64,000 nt of DNA. Source: Lysobacterales bacterium (lineage in GTDB: Bacteria; Pseudomonadota; Gammaproteobacteria; Xanthomonadales; Rhodanobacteraceae). This document shows positions 36,170 through 48,854 of the stretch, one piece after another (within the stretch, counting starts at the first letter, position 1; every line of letters begins with the position of its first letter). Below the pieces are notes generated by a model. That model ran no database searches. It was not told the origin of the DNA and saw only the letters and a list, made by a program, of their open reading frames with translations. The position numbers were made by a program, and so were the translations under genes. The stretch is taken from positions 217,576 through 281,575 of the forward strand of contig NSJK01000002.1 of assembly GCA_002632325.1 (NCBI GenBank), written 5' to 3'.

Positions 36170-36966
36170 GTCTGGCCCTTGCCCACTCCACGCAGGGCGC
36201 GTTCGCTGCGCTTGCGACGCAGACCCCACAGCGTCATCACCGGCCCTGACAACACGTACAACGCGGTGATCGCGAACAGCACGCGCGCGGTATCGACGGC
36301 GAGGGCGACCAGAATCAGCATCGCCATCGGGATCCAGATGAAGGGCACCCGATCCGACAGCGGCCAGGCCTTGAAGCTGAAATAGCGGATGCGGCTGACC
36401 ATGAGCAGGCCGGCGGTCACGGCGACGATCGGCGAGACGAAATCCATCTCGTTCACGCTCAAGCCGTACAGGTTGCCGTTCTCGATCGCCCACACGAAGG
36501 ACATGCACAGGCCCGCGGCGGCGGGGCTGGCCAGTCCCTGGAAATAGCGCTTGTCGGCCACCCCGACCTGGGTGTTGAAACGCGCCAGCCGCAGGGCCGC
36601 GCAGGCGGCATAGATGAACGCGGCTGCCCAGCCGACCTTGCCCCAGCCCGGCCCGTAGGCCTTGAGGTTGGACAGCGACCAGGTGTAGAGCACGAGCGAG
36701 GGCGCAATTCCAAAACTCACGAGGTCGGAAAGTGAGTCGTACTGCACGCCGAAATCGCTCTGGGTGCCGGTCAGGCGCGCCACGCGGCCATCGAGCCCGT
36801 CGAGAATCGCCGCCACGAAGACCGCAATCGCGGCATCCACGTAGCGCCCGCCGATACTGGCCACGATCGCGTAGAAGCCCGCGAACATCGCCGCCGTGGT
36901 GAACAAGTTGGGCAACAGGTAGATGCCGCGCGGCATCTTGCGTGCAGCGGCGTTTGGCGCATCCAT
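36166..36966 (-). CDS. pssA: CDP-diacylglycerol-serine O-phosphatidyltransferase
   Basis: Membrane enzyme making phosphatidylserine, the precursor of phosphatidylethanolamine. The CDP-alcohol phosphotransferase motif is complete: DGLDGRVARLTGTQSDFG followed by QYDSLSD. About eight hydrophobic helices follow. This is the integral-membrane (type II) PssA as in Bacillus, not the phospholipase D-like E. coli enzyme. I chose the ATG at 36966; the frame runs on to 37020. It heads the operon that continues into the phosphatase, STAS and Mla genes. Confidence 0.92.
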   Translation of the reverse strand: MDAPNAAARKMPRGIYLLPNLFTTAAMFAGFYAIVASIGGRYVDAAIAVFVAAILDGLDGRVARLTGTQSDFGVQYDSLSDLVSFGIAPSLVLYTWSLSNLKAYGPGWGKVGWAAAFIYAACAALRLARFNTQVGVADKRYFQGLASPAAAGLCMSFVWAIENGNLYGLSVNEMDFVSPIVAVTAGLLMVSRIRYFSFKAWPLSDRVPFIWIPMAMLILVALAVDTARVLFAITALYVLSGPVMTLWGLRRKRSERALRGVGKGQT

Positions 36967-37112
36967 CTTCGGTTCCAACCCCTCGGGAAAATCCGGCGCC
37001 GAGTGTACCTTGATCCACAAAATATCGCGGATTGGCTTGCCTCGGCGCGACTTCGGTGTTATCCAGTCGGCAACCGAGACGCCCTGACCGTCGAGTCGAC
37101 CAGATTGCCGCC

Positions 37113-37529
37113 ATGAAACGCCATTGGACTGCCCTGTTTCTGTTGCTCGCCCTGCCCGCTTTCGCCGGCGAGATGTATTCGTGGACCGACGCCAATGGCG
37201 TCAAGCATTTCTCCGATTCGCCGCCGCCCAAGTCGGTCAAGGCGCAGAAGCTGCTGGTGAAGGGCGGCGTGACGACGAGCGCCCCGGCCGACGAAGACAC
37301 CAAGGACGCCGATGCCGACGCCGGCCCGAAAATGGCCGCGGCAGCGGGTTACTCGCCCGAGGACATCACGCGCAATTGCAATATCGCGCGCGAGAATCTC
37401 ACCACGGTGGAAGCCGTGAAGCTCCCGGTGGATGCGCAGGGCTATCCGGTTGATCTGGAAGCCGCAAAGTTGCGTCAGGCGCGCATCGACAAGGCCCAGC
37501 AGCAAGTGAAGCTGTTCTGCACCAAGTAG
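37113..37529 (+). CDS. DUF4124-domain secreted protein
   Basis: A 138-residue protein with a signal peptide (MKRHWTALFLLLALPAFAG) followed at once by EMYSWTDANGVKHFSDSPPP, the DUF4124 consensus. The middle is low-complexity and acidic (DTKDADADAGP); the C-terminus RQARIDKAQQQVKLFC is helical. DUF4124 proteins are abundant in Lysobacterales and burkholderias; their role is unknown. It is divergent from pssA. Confidence 0.85.
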   Translation: MKRHWTALFLLLALPAFAGEMYSWTDANGVKHFSDSPPPKSVKAQKLLVKGGVTTSAPADEDTKDADADAGPKMAAAAGYSPEDITRNCNIARENLTTVEAVKLPVDAQGYPVDLEAAKLRQARIDKAQQQVKLFCTK

Positions 37530-37698
37530 GCGCTTGCACCGGTTGCGCAAGCAGCCGTGCAACCCGCCCAAGCATTCCGATCGGCGCCTCGACATCAGCT
37601 TGGCCGCGGATGCGCGTTTGCTGCGCTGGTTCCGCGACCTCGGTGCATTTCCGGCAGCCTGCTAAACTCGACCGTTCCACCTTCCGGCCGAGCCTGCC

Positions 37699-39408
37699 AT
37701 GCGCCTGTCCCGCTTCCACCTTGCGACTGTCAAGGAAGTCCCCGCCGACGCCGAGATCGCCAGCCATCGTCTGATGCTGCGCACCGGCATGATCCGCAAG
37801 CTTGCCGCCGGCATCTACACCTGGTCACCGCTGGGCCTGCGTGTGTTGTCCAAGGTCGCCAACGTCGTGCGCGAGGAAATGAACCGCGCCGGCGCGCTCG
37901 AACTGCTGATGCCCTCGATCCAACCTCGCGAGCTGTGGGAGGAAACTGGCCGTTGGCAGAAGTTCGGCGGGCAACTCCTCAAGATCAGGGATCGCAAGGA
38001 CGCCGATTACTGTTACGCCCCGACCCACGAGGAAGTCATCACCGATTACGCGCGCAACGAGTTGCGCAGCTACAAGCAGTTGCCGATCAATTTCTACCAG
38101 ATCCAGACCAAGTTCCGCGACGAGATCCGGCCGCGCTTCGGCGTGATGCGCGCGCGCGAATTCCTCATGAAGGATGCCTATTCCTTCCATCTCACGGCTG
38201 AATCGCTGGCCGACGAATATCGCAACATGGTCGACACCTATGGCCGCATCTTCACGCGTCTGGGCCTGAAGTTCCGTGCAGTGCAGGCCGATACCGGCGC
38301 GATTGGCGGCAATGCCAGCCACGAATTCCAGGTGCTCGCCGATTCGGGCGAGGACGCGATCGCCTATTCGACCGGCTCGGACTATGCCGCCAATGTCGAA
38401 CTGGCAAGCGCACTGGCACCCACCCAGCAGCGCGCCACGCCGACGCAGTCGCTCGAACGCGTCGCCACGCCGACCCAGAAAACCATCGAGGAAGTCACCG
38501 GCTTCCTCGGCGTTTCTCCCAGCCAGTGCGTGAAGACCTTGATGGTGCGCGGCAATGACGGGCTGGTCGCGCTGTGCGTGCGCGGCGACCACGAAGTCAA
38601 CGAGGTCAAGGCCGCCAAGTTCGCCGAGCTGCCCGGCGAAGTGCTGCTGGCCGACGAGGCCGAGATCATCCGCTTGACCGGCACCAAGCCCGGCTTCATC
38701 GGCCCGGCCGGCCTGCCTGCGACGATTCCCGTCATCGTCGATCGCGACGCCGCCCTGCTGGCCGATTTCATCTGCGGCGGCAATGTCGATGGCACGCACT
38801 ATCGCGGCGCGAACTGGGAGCGTGACGCCCGCGTCACGCGTGTCGCCGATCTGCGCAAGGTCGTGCAGGGCGATGCCTCGCCGGACGGCAGGGGCTCACT
38901 CGAAATCGCGCGCGGTATCGAAGTCGGTCATGTTTTCCAACTCGGCGACAAGTACGCGAGCGCGCTCGGCGCCACCGTGCTTGACGATGCCGGCAAGGCG
39001 CAGGCGATGCAGATGGGTTGTTATGGCATCGGCGTGAGCCGCATCGTCGCCGCCGCCATCGAGCAGAATCACGACGAGGCCGGCATCCTCTGGCCCGAGC
39101 CGATGGCACCCTGGCATGTGGCGATCTGCCCGATCAATGCCGCGCAGAATGCCGCTGTACGTGAGGCCGCAGACGCCCTGTATGCACAATTGACCGAACG
39201 CGGCATTGATGTCCTGCTGGACGATCGTGGCCTGCGTCCGGGACCGATGTTTGCCGACATGGAATTGATCGGAATCCCGCATCGGGTGGTCATCAGCGAG
39301 CGCGGCCTGGCCGCCGAGACGTTTGAATACCGCCGCCGCGGCGAGAGCGAGAATCAGGCCTTGAACCATGCCGACCTGCTGCGTCGAATTGGCATTGGAT
39401 CACCGTGA
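37699..39408 (+). CDS. proS: Prolyl-tRNA synthetase
   Basis: Class II synthetase charging tRNA-Pro; 569 residues, the bacterial type with an inserted editing domain. Visible are [20 protein letters not shown], the motif 2 region [26 protein letters not shown] (in pieces), the YbaK-like editing insertion about 230-380 ([15 protein letters not shown]), motif 3 [19 protein letters not shown] and the anticodon-binding end. A possible -10 TAAACT lies 31 bp upstream of the ATG. Confidence 0.96.
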   Translation: MRLSRFHLATVKEVPADAEIASHRLMLRTGMIRKLAAGIYTWSPLGLRVLSKVANVVREEMNRAGALELLMPSIQPRELWEETGRWQKFGGQLLKIRDRKDADYCYAPTHEEVITDYARNELRSYKQLPINFYQIQTKFRDEIRPRFGVMRAREFLMKDAYSFHLTAESLADEYRNMVDTYGRIFTRLGLKFRAVQADTGAIGGNASHEFQVLADSGEDAIAYSTGSDYAANVELASALAPTQQRATPTQSLERVATPTQKTIEEVTGFLGVSPSQCVKTLMVRGNDGLVALCVRGDHEVNEVKAAKFAELPGEVLLADEAEIIRLTGTKPGFIGPAGLPATIPVIVDRDAALLADFICGGNVDGTHYRGANWERDARVTRVADLRKVVQGDASPDGRGSLEIARGIEVGHVFQLGDKYASALGATVLDDAGKAQAMQMGCYGIGVSRIVAAAIEQNHDEAGILWPEPMAPWHVAICPINAAQNAAVREAADALYAQLTERGIDVLLDDRGLRPGPMFADMELIGIPHRVVISERGLAAETFEYRRRGESENQALNHADLLRRIGIGSP

Positions 39409-39526
39409 AGCCAGGCGCTGGCAAATCAGGAATTGCGGCTTGAGCGGGATTTGAACGATTTTCGACTACAATGCCCCGCGCAATACCCCATCCGGATTGC
39501 GTCACCCATTATCCAGAGGCAATGCA

Positions 39527-39850
39527 ATGGCAATTGATTTGAAGGGTCTCAATCACAACCAGCTGTCGGATTTGATTGCGCGCGCGAAGGCGCGTCAGGA
39601 AGAATTGGCCAAGGATCGGGTGAGCAAACTGCGTGACAAGATCAACGCCTTGATCAAGGCCGAAGGCGTGGCGCTCGAGCAGGTGTTCGGTGGTCGCGGC
39701 GGCCGTGGCGGCAAGCGCGGCGGCAAGGTCAAGCCGAAGTTCCGCAATCCGAGCACGGGCGAGACCTGGACCGGCCGCGGCAAGCGTCCGCGTTGGTTCG
39801 CCGCTGCGCTGGCAGCCGGCAAGAAGGAAAAGGATTTCCTGATCGGCTGA
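39527..39850 (+). CDS. H-NS-family nucleoid protein
   Basis: A 107-residue DNA-binding protein. The N-terminal half is a coiled-coil oligomerisation region (LSDLIARAKARQEELAKDR), the linker is glycine/arginine-rich (GGRGGRGGKRGG) and the C-terminus has the H-NS AT-hook-like motif FRNPSTGETWTGRGKRPRW. Proteins of this type silence AT-rich horizontally acquired DNA in xanthomonads. AGAGGC precedes the ATG and a -10 TACAAT lies at 39467. A clear terminator follows, so it is a single-gene unit. Confidence 0.9.
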   Translation: MAIDLKGLNHNQLSDLIARAKARQEELAKDRVSKLRDKINALIKAEGVALEQVFGGRGGRGGKRGGKVKPKFRNPSTGETWTGRGKRPRWFAAALAAGKKEKDFLIG

Positions 39851-39875
39851 GCCGGATTGCCGACTCGCACACGAC

Positions 39876-39901
39876 AAACGCCGGCCTCGTGCCGGCGTTT
39901 T
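39876..39901 (+). terminator. Rho-independent terminator of the H-NS-like gene
   Basis: A perfect 10-bp stem AAACGCCGGC / GCCGGCGTTT with loop CTCGT begins 26 bp after the stop codon and ends in TTTT. This is the best intrinsic terminator in the window. Confidence 0.85.
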
Positions 39902-40006
39902 CGTTCATGCTTCCCCAAAGGACGATTGGCAGTCAGGGCGGCGCGCGGGATAATCCGAAGCGATGCGTGGCCACGCGCGTCTCCACCTTTCCAAAGCCGA
40001 TCCGAC

Positions 40007-41962
<1,956 letters not shown>

Positions 41963-41987
41963 GCAGCAGCGCACGGCGGGTCACGCT

Positions 41988-43619
41988 TCAGTCGAAGCCG
42001 TTGCGGAAGATGCGATCCCCCACGTAAACGCCCGTATTGAGCGCATCGTGGCGGAACTGTGGCCAAGGCATGTTCTTGAGGCTTGCCACGCTGTTGGGGA
42101 ACTTCCAGGCGTAGAGGGCGCCCTTGGGGCCGCCCAGCGTCGAAGAACTGCCAACGACGACTTCTATTTTGCCATCGCCATCGATATCTGCCGCCGTTGG
42201 CGTGCTGAATACGCCCGAATTGACGCGCAATTGAAAAATTGCCGGATTCGGGGTCCCCGTACACGCATCCACATGGGTGTACGAACGCTGGACGCCATTT
42301 CTTGCCCAGACACTCACCTGCACTGCGACCGGACTGAGGATTTCCAGCTGCCCGTCACCATCCAGATCAACGACGATCGGCGAGGCAAAAGCCGGCCCCA
42401 CGTTGACGTCCGTACTGCACGAATCCGCGGTAACCGGCATGACCGGCCAACCTGGATAGGCAGTGCCGTCACTGCGAACGACATGCATGTAGCCATTGCG
42501 GTCGTTGGGCGTCGGGCCGCTGTCCTTGATGAGGGTACTGATGATGGCCTCGAGCCGACCATCCCCATCCAGGTCGGCAAGTGCCGGCGATACCGTTCTC
42601 GTACTCTGATTCGGAGTGGCGTACGGCCAGCCTGAAAGGGGGGCGCCGGACGCGCTCAAGCCGAACATCGCTTCGGTCACGATCTGCGCATCACCATCGG
42701 GCGCGCACGCGGCGATGTCCCAGCAACGACCATTTCCGGCGACCACGCCAGCCGCCCCGGTTCCCGAAAGGTCGCCGATCGCGGGCGATGAATAGACCAC
42801 TTCATCCAGCTTGAGCGGAAACCCCGGCACTTCACCCGTTCCGTTGCCACGAAACGCGCGTATCTGGCCACCGACGCGCCGGCCGTTGGGGAGAAGTCCG
42901 ATACCGGAATCAATACCAATGACAACATCCTTCACGCCGTCCCGGTCGAGATCGTAAATGGCTGGCGAAGACCAGACGCTGTCGATGACGTCGTCGGGCA
43001 CGCCCTTTATCCACCACAACGAGCAATCAGGACGTATTGCCCGCACATGCGTATCGAAGCTGCCAAACACGATCTGCATCTCGTTGGGCCGTGATGCGTC
43101 GAGCCGACCGAGCGCAGGCGAACTGTAGACCCCGTTGGGAAGCCCGGCGCGATAATTCAGCGCCGTGAACGCACATTTCAGTGTTCCATTTGCGCGCAGG
43201 ATATAGACCCCACCGCCGTTGAGGCTTGCATCACCGGCTGCAACGACGACTTCCGGGGCACCATCGCCATCTATGTCCGCAACGGCGGGCTTGCTTTGAA
43301 TCGGAATCGAACCAGTCTTGTAAGCCCAGAGAAATGAACCATCTCCGTGATAAGCAACCACATATCCGGTGGTCGTACCGATCAAGATGTCTTGCTTGGT
43401 ATCGGCATTGAGTCCGAGGCTTGCGATGGCCGGACTGGAAAACTGCACGAAACCGATGTCTGCAGGTACCCCGACCCCGGAAAATTCAACGGGAAACCCG
43501 GGTGCGCACGCTGGATTGGTACTGGCAGGGCAGGCAATGTGGGCGCCGATGCACAGCGTTGGCGCCAACAGAAACGAGCACGGCCACAACAGCCTGCCTC
43601 GGATTCTCGTGGAACGCAT
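41988..43619 (-). CDS. Secreted FG-GAP/VCBS-repeat protein
   Basis: A 543-residue protein with an N-terminal signal (MRSTRIRGRLLWPCSFLLAP) and a string of beta-propeller FG-GAP repeats; typical blades are PAVADIDGDGAPEVVVAAG, PAIYDLDRDGVKDVVIG, PALADLDGDGRLEAIIS and TAADIDGDGKIEVVVGS, each with a calcium-type DxDxDG loop. It ends DRIFRNGFD, a short C-terminal motif. GGGAG precedes the ATG. GC is lower than in neighbours (about 50% in a line I counted). Such proteins bind surfaces or matrix; the target is unknown. Confidence 0.82.
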   Translation of the reverse strand: MRSTRIRGRLLWPCSFLLAPTLCIGAHIACPASTNPACAPGFPVEFSGVGVPADIGFVQFSSPAIASLGLNADTKQDILIGTTTGYVVAYHGDGSFLWAYKTGSIPIQSKPAVADIDGDGAPEVVVAAGDASLNGGGVYILRANGTLKCAFTALNYRAGLPNGVYSSPALGRLDASRPNEMQIVFGSFDTHVRAIRPDCSLWWIKGVPDDVIDSVWSSPAIYDLDRDGVKDVVIGIDSGIGLLPNGRRVGGQIRAFRGNGTGEVPGFPLKLDEVVYSSPAIGDLSGTGAAGVVAGNGRCWDIAACAPDGDAQIVTEAMFGLSASGAPLSGWPYATPNQSTRTVSPALADLDGDGRLEAIISTLIKDSGPTPNDRNGYMHVVRSDGTAYPGWPVMPVTADSCSTDVNVGPAFASPIVVDLDGDGQLEILSPVAVQVSVWARNGVQRSYTHVDACTGTPNPAIFQLRVNSGVFSTPTAADIDGDGKIEVVVGSSSTLGGPKGALYAWKFPNSVASLKNMPWPQFRHDALNTGVYVGDRIFRNGFD

Positions 43620-43897
43620 GACCTGCTCCCTTGATCGACGCCCGGATACGCTTGCGAGCATACGCGCCTGCCGTGCCAATGACATCTCGTTCCGCGGCGT
43701 TGCGGGCGAAAGCGGATTCGCCCCGTCGTTCCCTCACGCGCGGCTGTCAATGCGGCATCCGACCGCTCGCCGAATCGCGAACTTGCGGATTGCCTGCGGC
43801 CATCGAGCAAACGCCCAGTCGAGGCGTGCGGCTGGCTCTTCCATGCTCATGCAGTGATCCGCGCGATTGTGCCCAGGCCAACAAGCGCCTTGGCCCG

Positions 43898-45079
43898 TCA
43901 AGCCAACGCCTCATCCAGCTCGGCGCGAAGATCTTCCAGACCCTCCACACCCACCGACAAACGGATCAGGCCATCACTGATTCCCAAGCGCTTGCGATTG
44001 GCCGGCGGGATCGAGGCATGGGTCATGATTGCCGGATGCTCGATCAGACTCTCGACACCACCCAGCGATTCGGCCAGTGAGAACAGGTGGCAACGCTCGA
44101 GCATCCTGCGCGCCTTGCGCAGGCCGCCCTTGACCTCGATGGTGACGATGCCGCCAAAGCCATCCATCTGCTTCTTCGCCAGCGCATGCTGCGGGTGGGA
44201 CTTGAGCCCGGGGTAGATCACGCGCGCGACAGCTGGATGTCTTTCCAGCCAGCGCGCCAGTTCAAGCGCGTTCGCGCAATGCGCGCGCATGCGCAGGTGC
44301 AGGGTCTTGAGTCCTCGCATCGCCAGGAAGGCATCGAAGGGACCGGCGATCGCACCAACCGAGTTGTGCAGGAAGGCCATCTCCTCGGCCAGGCGTGCGC
44401 TCTCACCCACCACGGCGATACCGCCAACCATGTCGGAATGACCGTTGAGATACTTGGTCGCCGAATGCACGACGATGCCGGCGCCGTGCTCGATCGGCCT
44501 TTGCAGCATCGGCGAACAGAAGGTGTTGTCGACGACGAAGATGAGCCCGTGCTTGTGCGCGAACTTGCCGATTTTTGCGAGATCGACCAGCTTCAGCATC
44601 GGATTGGTCGGCGTCTCGGCCCAGATCATGCGCGTGTTGGGCTTGAGCGCGGCCTTGAGTGCATCGCCATCATTGAGATCGACGAAACTGAAATCGAGCC
44701 CCGCACTGCGCTTGCGCACCCGCTCGAACAGGCGGAAGGTTCCGCCGTACAGATCGTCCATCGCGATCACGTGACTGCCCGAATCGAGCAGTTCGAGCAC
44801 CGTGCCCGCCGCTGCCAAGCCCGAAGCGAACGCGTAAGCCTGACGACCGCCTTCGAGATCGGCGACGCAGCGCTCGTACGCCATGCGCGTCGGATTCTGC
44901 GTACGTGAGTATTCGTAACCTTGGTGTACGCCAGGGCTCTGCTGCACATAGGTCGAAGTCGCATAGATCGGCGTCATGATTGCGCCGGTCGATGGGTCCG
45001 GGCTTTGGCCGGCGTGGATCGCGCGGGTGGCGAGGTGGTGGATCTGACGTTTCTGATTGAACGGGCGGAATTTGCTCAT
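43898..45079 (-). CDS. Transsulfuration PLP enzyme (cystathionine gamma-synthase/gamma-lyase)
   Basis: Cys/Met metabolism PLP enzyme, 393 residues. The PLP lysine is in HSATKYLNGHSD; other landmarks are ATRAIHAGQSPDPSTGAIMTPIY, SRTQNPTRMAYERCVADLEGG (in pieces), TPTNPMLKLVD and SLGGVESLIEHPA. The family cannot be split safely between MetB and gamma-lyase by eye. A cystathionine beta-synthase gene lies upstream (47116-48486), which favours reverse transsulfuration (homocysteine to cysteine). Two unrelated genes separate them. Confidence 0.88.
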   Translation of the reverse strand: MSKFRPFNQKRQIHHLATRAIHAGQSPDPSTGAIMTPIYATSTYVQQSPGVHQGYEYSRTQNPTRMAYERCVADLEGGRQAYAFASGLAAAGTVLELLDSGSHVIAMDDLYGGTFRLFERVRKRSAGLDFSFVDLNDGDALKAALKPNTRMIWAETPTNPMLKLVDLAKIGKFAHKHGLIFVVDNTFCSPMLQRPIEHGAGIVVHSATKYLNGHSDMVGGIAVVGESARLAEEMAFLHNSVGAIAGPFDAFLAMRGLKTLHLRMRAHCANALELARWLERHPAVARVIYPGLKSHPQHALAKKQMDGFGGIVTIEVKGGLRKARRMLERCHLFSLAESLGGVESLIEHPAIMTHASIPPANRKRLGISDGLIRLSVGVEGLEDLRAELDEALA

Positions 45080-45089
45080 GCTATCACTC

Positions 45090-46010
45090 TCATTTTGCAA
45101 CTTGTGCTTCGAGTGCAAACAGAAAACAGGAATCAACGTCGTCGGACAAGAGCAATGCTTCCGCAAACTCCATCACGTCGTAAACACCGGAAGCCGCTTG
45201 CGCTGGCAAATGGAGCATCCCGACGCTTCGTTTCACAGAAAACCCAGCATCTGCGATGATTTTTCTCAATTCTGCCGGCGTGTATTCGTGCTTGTGATCT
45301 GGATCTGTCAGGGAGTCAGGACACTGCACTCTAGTCAACAACCGGTTGGGAGTGTCCAGCACCAGCGAACCATCCGGCTCCAGATGCTCCCTGACCCAGG
45401 CCAATAATCCATGCAATGCGTTCGGCCAAATGTGCTCAATTGCCTGTCCCATGAAGATCATCTGGTAGCGTTCCTGCTGTAGTTCTTCCACATTTCGTAA
45501 CTCTTCCGCACACCCATGAAAGTAACGTACCTCACCCCATTCGAAGTAATGTGGCACACCTTGATCGAATTGCGGCCTTCCCCAGTATTGCTGCTCTGGC
45601 GGGAGATCAAGGATATGTAATCGCGCGGGTCGGTGCGGGTAGCCGAGCTCGATCAATGCTCCCTGCGGGTTGTTGGCACTGCTGCCGCCGATGTCCAAAA
45701 TGCCGTTCGCGGCAGGCACGGTCTTGATCCATGCCTGCCGCGATGAGTGCATCTTGTCGAGCAAGTTTATGCCGAACCTGGACAGGTATTCTTCGGATTT
45801 CAAGAGTGTTTCGACCACGGCCTGTTGGTTGAACCGCTTGCTCGCAATCCGGGCACGCCATGCCGAAAGTCCTGCTGCATCAATCTGGCGGCGCAGAAGG
45901 ACCATGTACGCCATCCGCACATAGTCTTCGTCGCTCGCCATCTGAAGTTGAAGCGGCGGAAGACATCTATGCAAGAACTCTGCACACCATCGTGGAAAAC
46001 GAATGCTCAT
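45090..46010 (-). CDS. DUF4214-SAM methyltransferase fusion, first copy
   Basis: The 306-residue protein has an N-terminal DUF4214-like helix pair (about 28-75: YVRMAYMVLLRRQIDAAGL, then VVETLLKSEEYLSRFG) and a C-terminal class I SAM methyltransferase-like domain with ILDIGGSSANNPQGALIELG, IFMGQAIEHIWPNALHGLL and LEPDGSLVLDTPNRLLTRV (in pieces). DUF4214 domains are common on glycosyltransferases and surface-layer proteins. The stop is 10 bp before metB. GC is about 50% in lines I counted, well below its neighbours, suggesting transfer. Confidence 0.78.
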   Translation of the reverse strand: MSIRFPRWCAEFLHRCLPPLQLQMASDEDYVRMAYMVLLRRQIDAAGLSAWRARIASKRFNQQAVVETLLKSEEYLSRFGINLLDKMHSSRQAWIKTVPAANGILDIGGSSANNPQGALIELGYPHRPARLHILDLPPEQQYWGRPQFDQGVPHYFEWGEVRYFHGCAEELRNVEELQQERYQMIFMGQAIEHIWPNALHGLLAWVREHLEPDGSLVLDTPNRLLTRVQCPDSLTDPDHKHEYTPAELRKIIADAGFSVKRSVGMLHLPAQAASGVYDVMEFAEALLLSDDVDSCFLFALEAQVAK

Positions 46011-46056
46011 GGTGATTTACCGCTGTCCAAGGGTCTCATCGCCGGAATAGGTCAAG

Positions 46057-47070
46057 TCAGTTTCTTTTCGTAATGATCAACCCGAAGGAAGTCGAAGCAA
46101 AAGACCCGATGCGCAGCTTCAGATGCAAGGACGTATAGGGCGGCTCGTCGACGTGCCTGTCGGCTTCGCTGTCGCCGAGCTCGAAATTCATCGGCTCGAC
46201 CAGATAGCCCTCACGCTCCAGGCGAGCCGCAAGCTCCAGCAAATCGCGCTTGCGATAGATGACCGAACCTCCCGTCTCGATGGTGTGCTCATCAGATTCA
46301 CAGTTGAGTTCCGTGGTGTGAACCGCCACGCCGCCGGGCGCGAGACAGTTCATTGCGTTGACGACGAAATCCATGCCATGGCCGATACTGCCAAGATGCT
46401 CAAGCGCACATGAGGACCACAGAAAGTCGAAACCGCGCAGATCCTCCGGAATCGCGCGCATGTCGACTTCGCGAAATGAAACGCGAGCCTCGAATTCCTT
46501 TGCAGGACAAAGACCCTTTCGATTGAGCTGTGCCAGCCCAAGCGCATGCTGATTGGTATCCACCCACCCCGCGTCGCGAGCGATGTCCAGCCCGATGTCC
46601 GACGCAACGATCGAACATCCGCGCAGCGCGAACAGGGAGCTGAGCGGTTCGGTACCGACCGCGAATCCAAGCCCGCGGGCGCCACCGTCGAGCTTTCCGC
46701 GTTCGTACAGGGCCTGCACGATGAAGCACCATTCCCACAGCTTGCGATGCAGCCCGGCAGGTTTTTCCCGCAAGGCAGAAGCCCAGTGGCGAAATACCGG
46801 CGACTCGAGTTGGGCCTTCGTGCAGGCTTGGCAGCTCAACGTCACCTCACCCGGCCTCGGCGGATGCCCACAATCGGCTTGCGTCAGGACGCCATGACGT
46901 TCACGAAATTCAGTTGAATCCATGAGAGACTTCGCGATGTCTTCGGGCGAAGGCACTTGCCGCGCAACGACCTCACGATAGTGCCGAAGCCCCTCCTGAT
47001 CCGGCTCTCTCCCCAAGAGCAAACGATAGGCATAACGCACATCTTCCGGCGTGGCTTTGAGTTTACTCAT
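46057..47070 (-). CDS. DUF4214-SAM methyltransferase-like fusion, second copy
   Basis: A 337-residue protein with the same layout as the gene after it. The N-terminal DUF4214-like segment (about 9-58) reads VRYAYRLLLGREPDQEGLRHY then SLMDSTEFRERHG. A methyltransferase-like domain follows with GLGFAVGTEPLSSLFALRG in place of the usual motif I, FLWSSCALEHLGSIGHGMDF and MNCLAPGGVAVHTTE. GGAAAG seven bases before the ATG at 47070 decides the start. Spacing to the next gene is 46 bp. It may modify a surface glycan; no glycosyltransferase is adjacent. Confidence 0.75.
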   Translation of the reverse strand: MSKLKATPEDVRYAYRLLLGREPDQEGLRHYREVVARQVPSPEDIAKSLMDSTEFRERHGVLTQADCGHPPRPGEVTLSCQACTKAQLESPVFRHWASALREKPAGLHRKLWEWCFIVQALYERGKLDGGARGLGFAVGTEPLSSLFALRGCSIVASDIGLDIARDAGWVDTNQHALGLAQLNRKGLCPAKEFEARVSFREVDMRAIPEDLRGFDFLWSSCALEHLGSIGHGMDFVVNAMNCLAPGGVAVHTTELNCESDEHTIETGGSVIYRKRDLLELAARLEREGYLVEPMNFELGDSEADRHVDEPPYTSLHLKLRIGSFASTSFGLIITKRN

Positions 47071-47115
47071 TGAGAATCTTTCCTTCCGAATGCGAAACAT
47101 CGTGAGCAACGGGCG

Positions 47116-48486
<1,371 letters not shown>

Positions 48487-48585
48487 GCGATCTCCGCGAT
48501 GCGTGTGCCACACCGCGATGGCGTGACCGGCAATGCCTCCCACTGATGGAGGCGAACGCGGGAATGATAGCCCAGTGTGGTTGCG

Positions 48586-48620
48586 ATCCGGCGCACCGCC
48601 GTCACCGGCGTGCGCCGGAT
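48586..48620 (-). terminator. Hairpin after the DUF465 gene
   Basis: An 11-bp stem ATCCGGCGCAC / GTGCGCCGGAT with further pairing inside (GCCG/CGGC) lies 9 bp after the stop of the minus-strand DUF465 gene. No T-run follows, so its strength as a terminator is uncertain. Confidence 0.45.
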
Positions 48621-48629
48621 GCGTGGCGA

Positions 48630-48854
48630 TCAGTGTGCCGCTGTGAGCTGGCCCCACATCGTCGTGAGTTTGTCCTTGGCGTGAAGTTTTTCCTTCTTCA
48701 TGTTGTGCAGTGTCACGTCATCCACTGGCAACACGCCGATCTCCGCATCGCGCACCTTGCTGTCAAGCTCCTGATGTCGGTAGTACAGGCTGCGGAATTC
48801 GGGGTTGGCCTGCATCAATGCTGCTATTTCATCTTTCTGGCTTGCTTCGAACAT
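48630..48854 (-). CDS. YdcH-family (DUF465) small protein
   Basis: A 74-residue helical-hairpin protein: FEASQKDEIAALMQANPEF, LYYRHQELDSKVRDAE and TLHNMKKEKLHAKDKL are the DUF465 pattern. Function unknown; relatives are cytosolic and highly expressed. An AGAGGAGG ribosome binding site six bases before the ATG is the strongest in this region and fixes the start over the longer open frame. Confidence 0.88.
   Translation of the reverse strand: MFEASQKDEIAALMQANPEFRSLYYRHQELDSKVRDAEIGVLPVDDVTLHNMKKEKLHAKDKLTTMWGQLTAAH

Noticed and set aside
39451..39472. TTGAAC and TACAAT as a full promoter of the H-NS-like gene
   Set aside because: The spacing is only 10 bases; only the -10 is credible.
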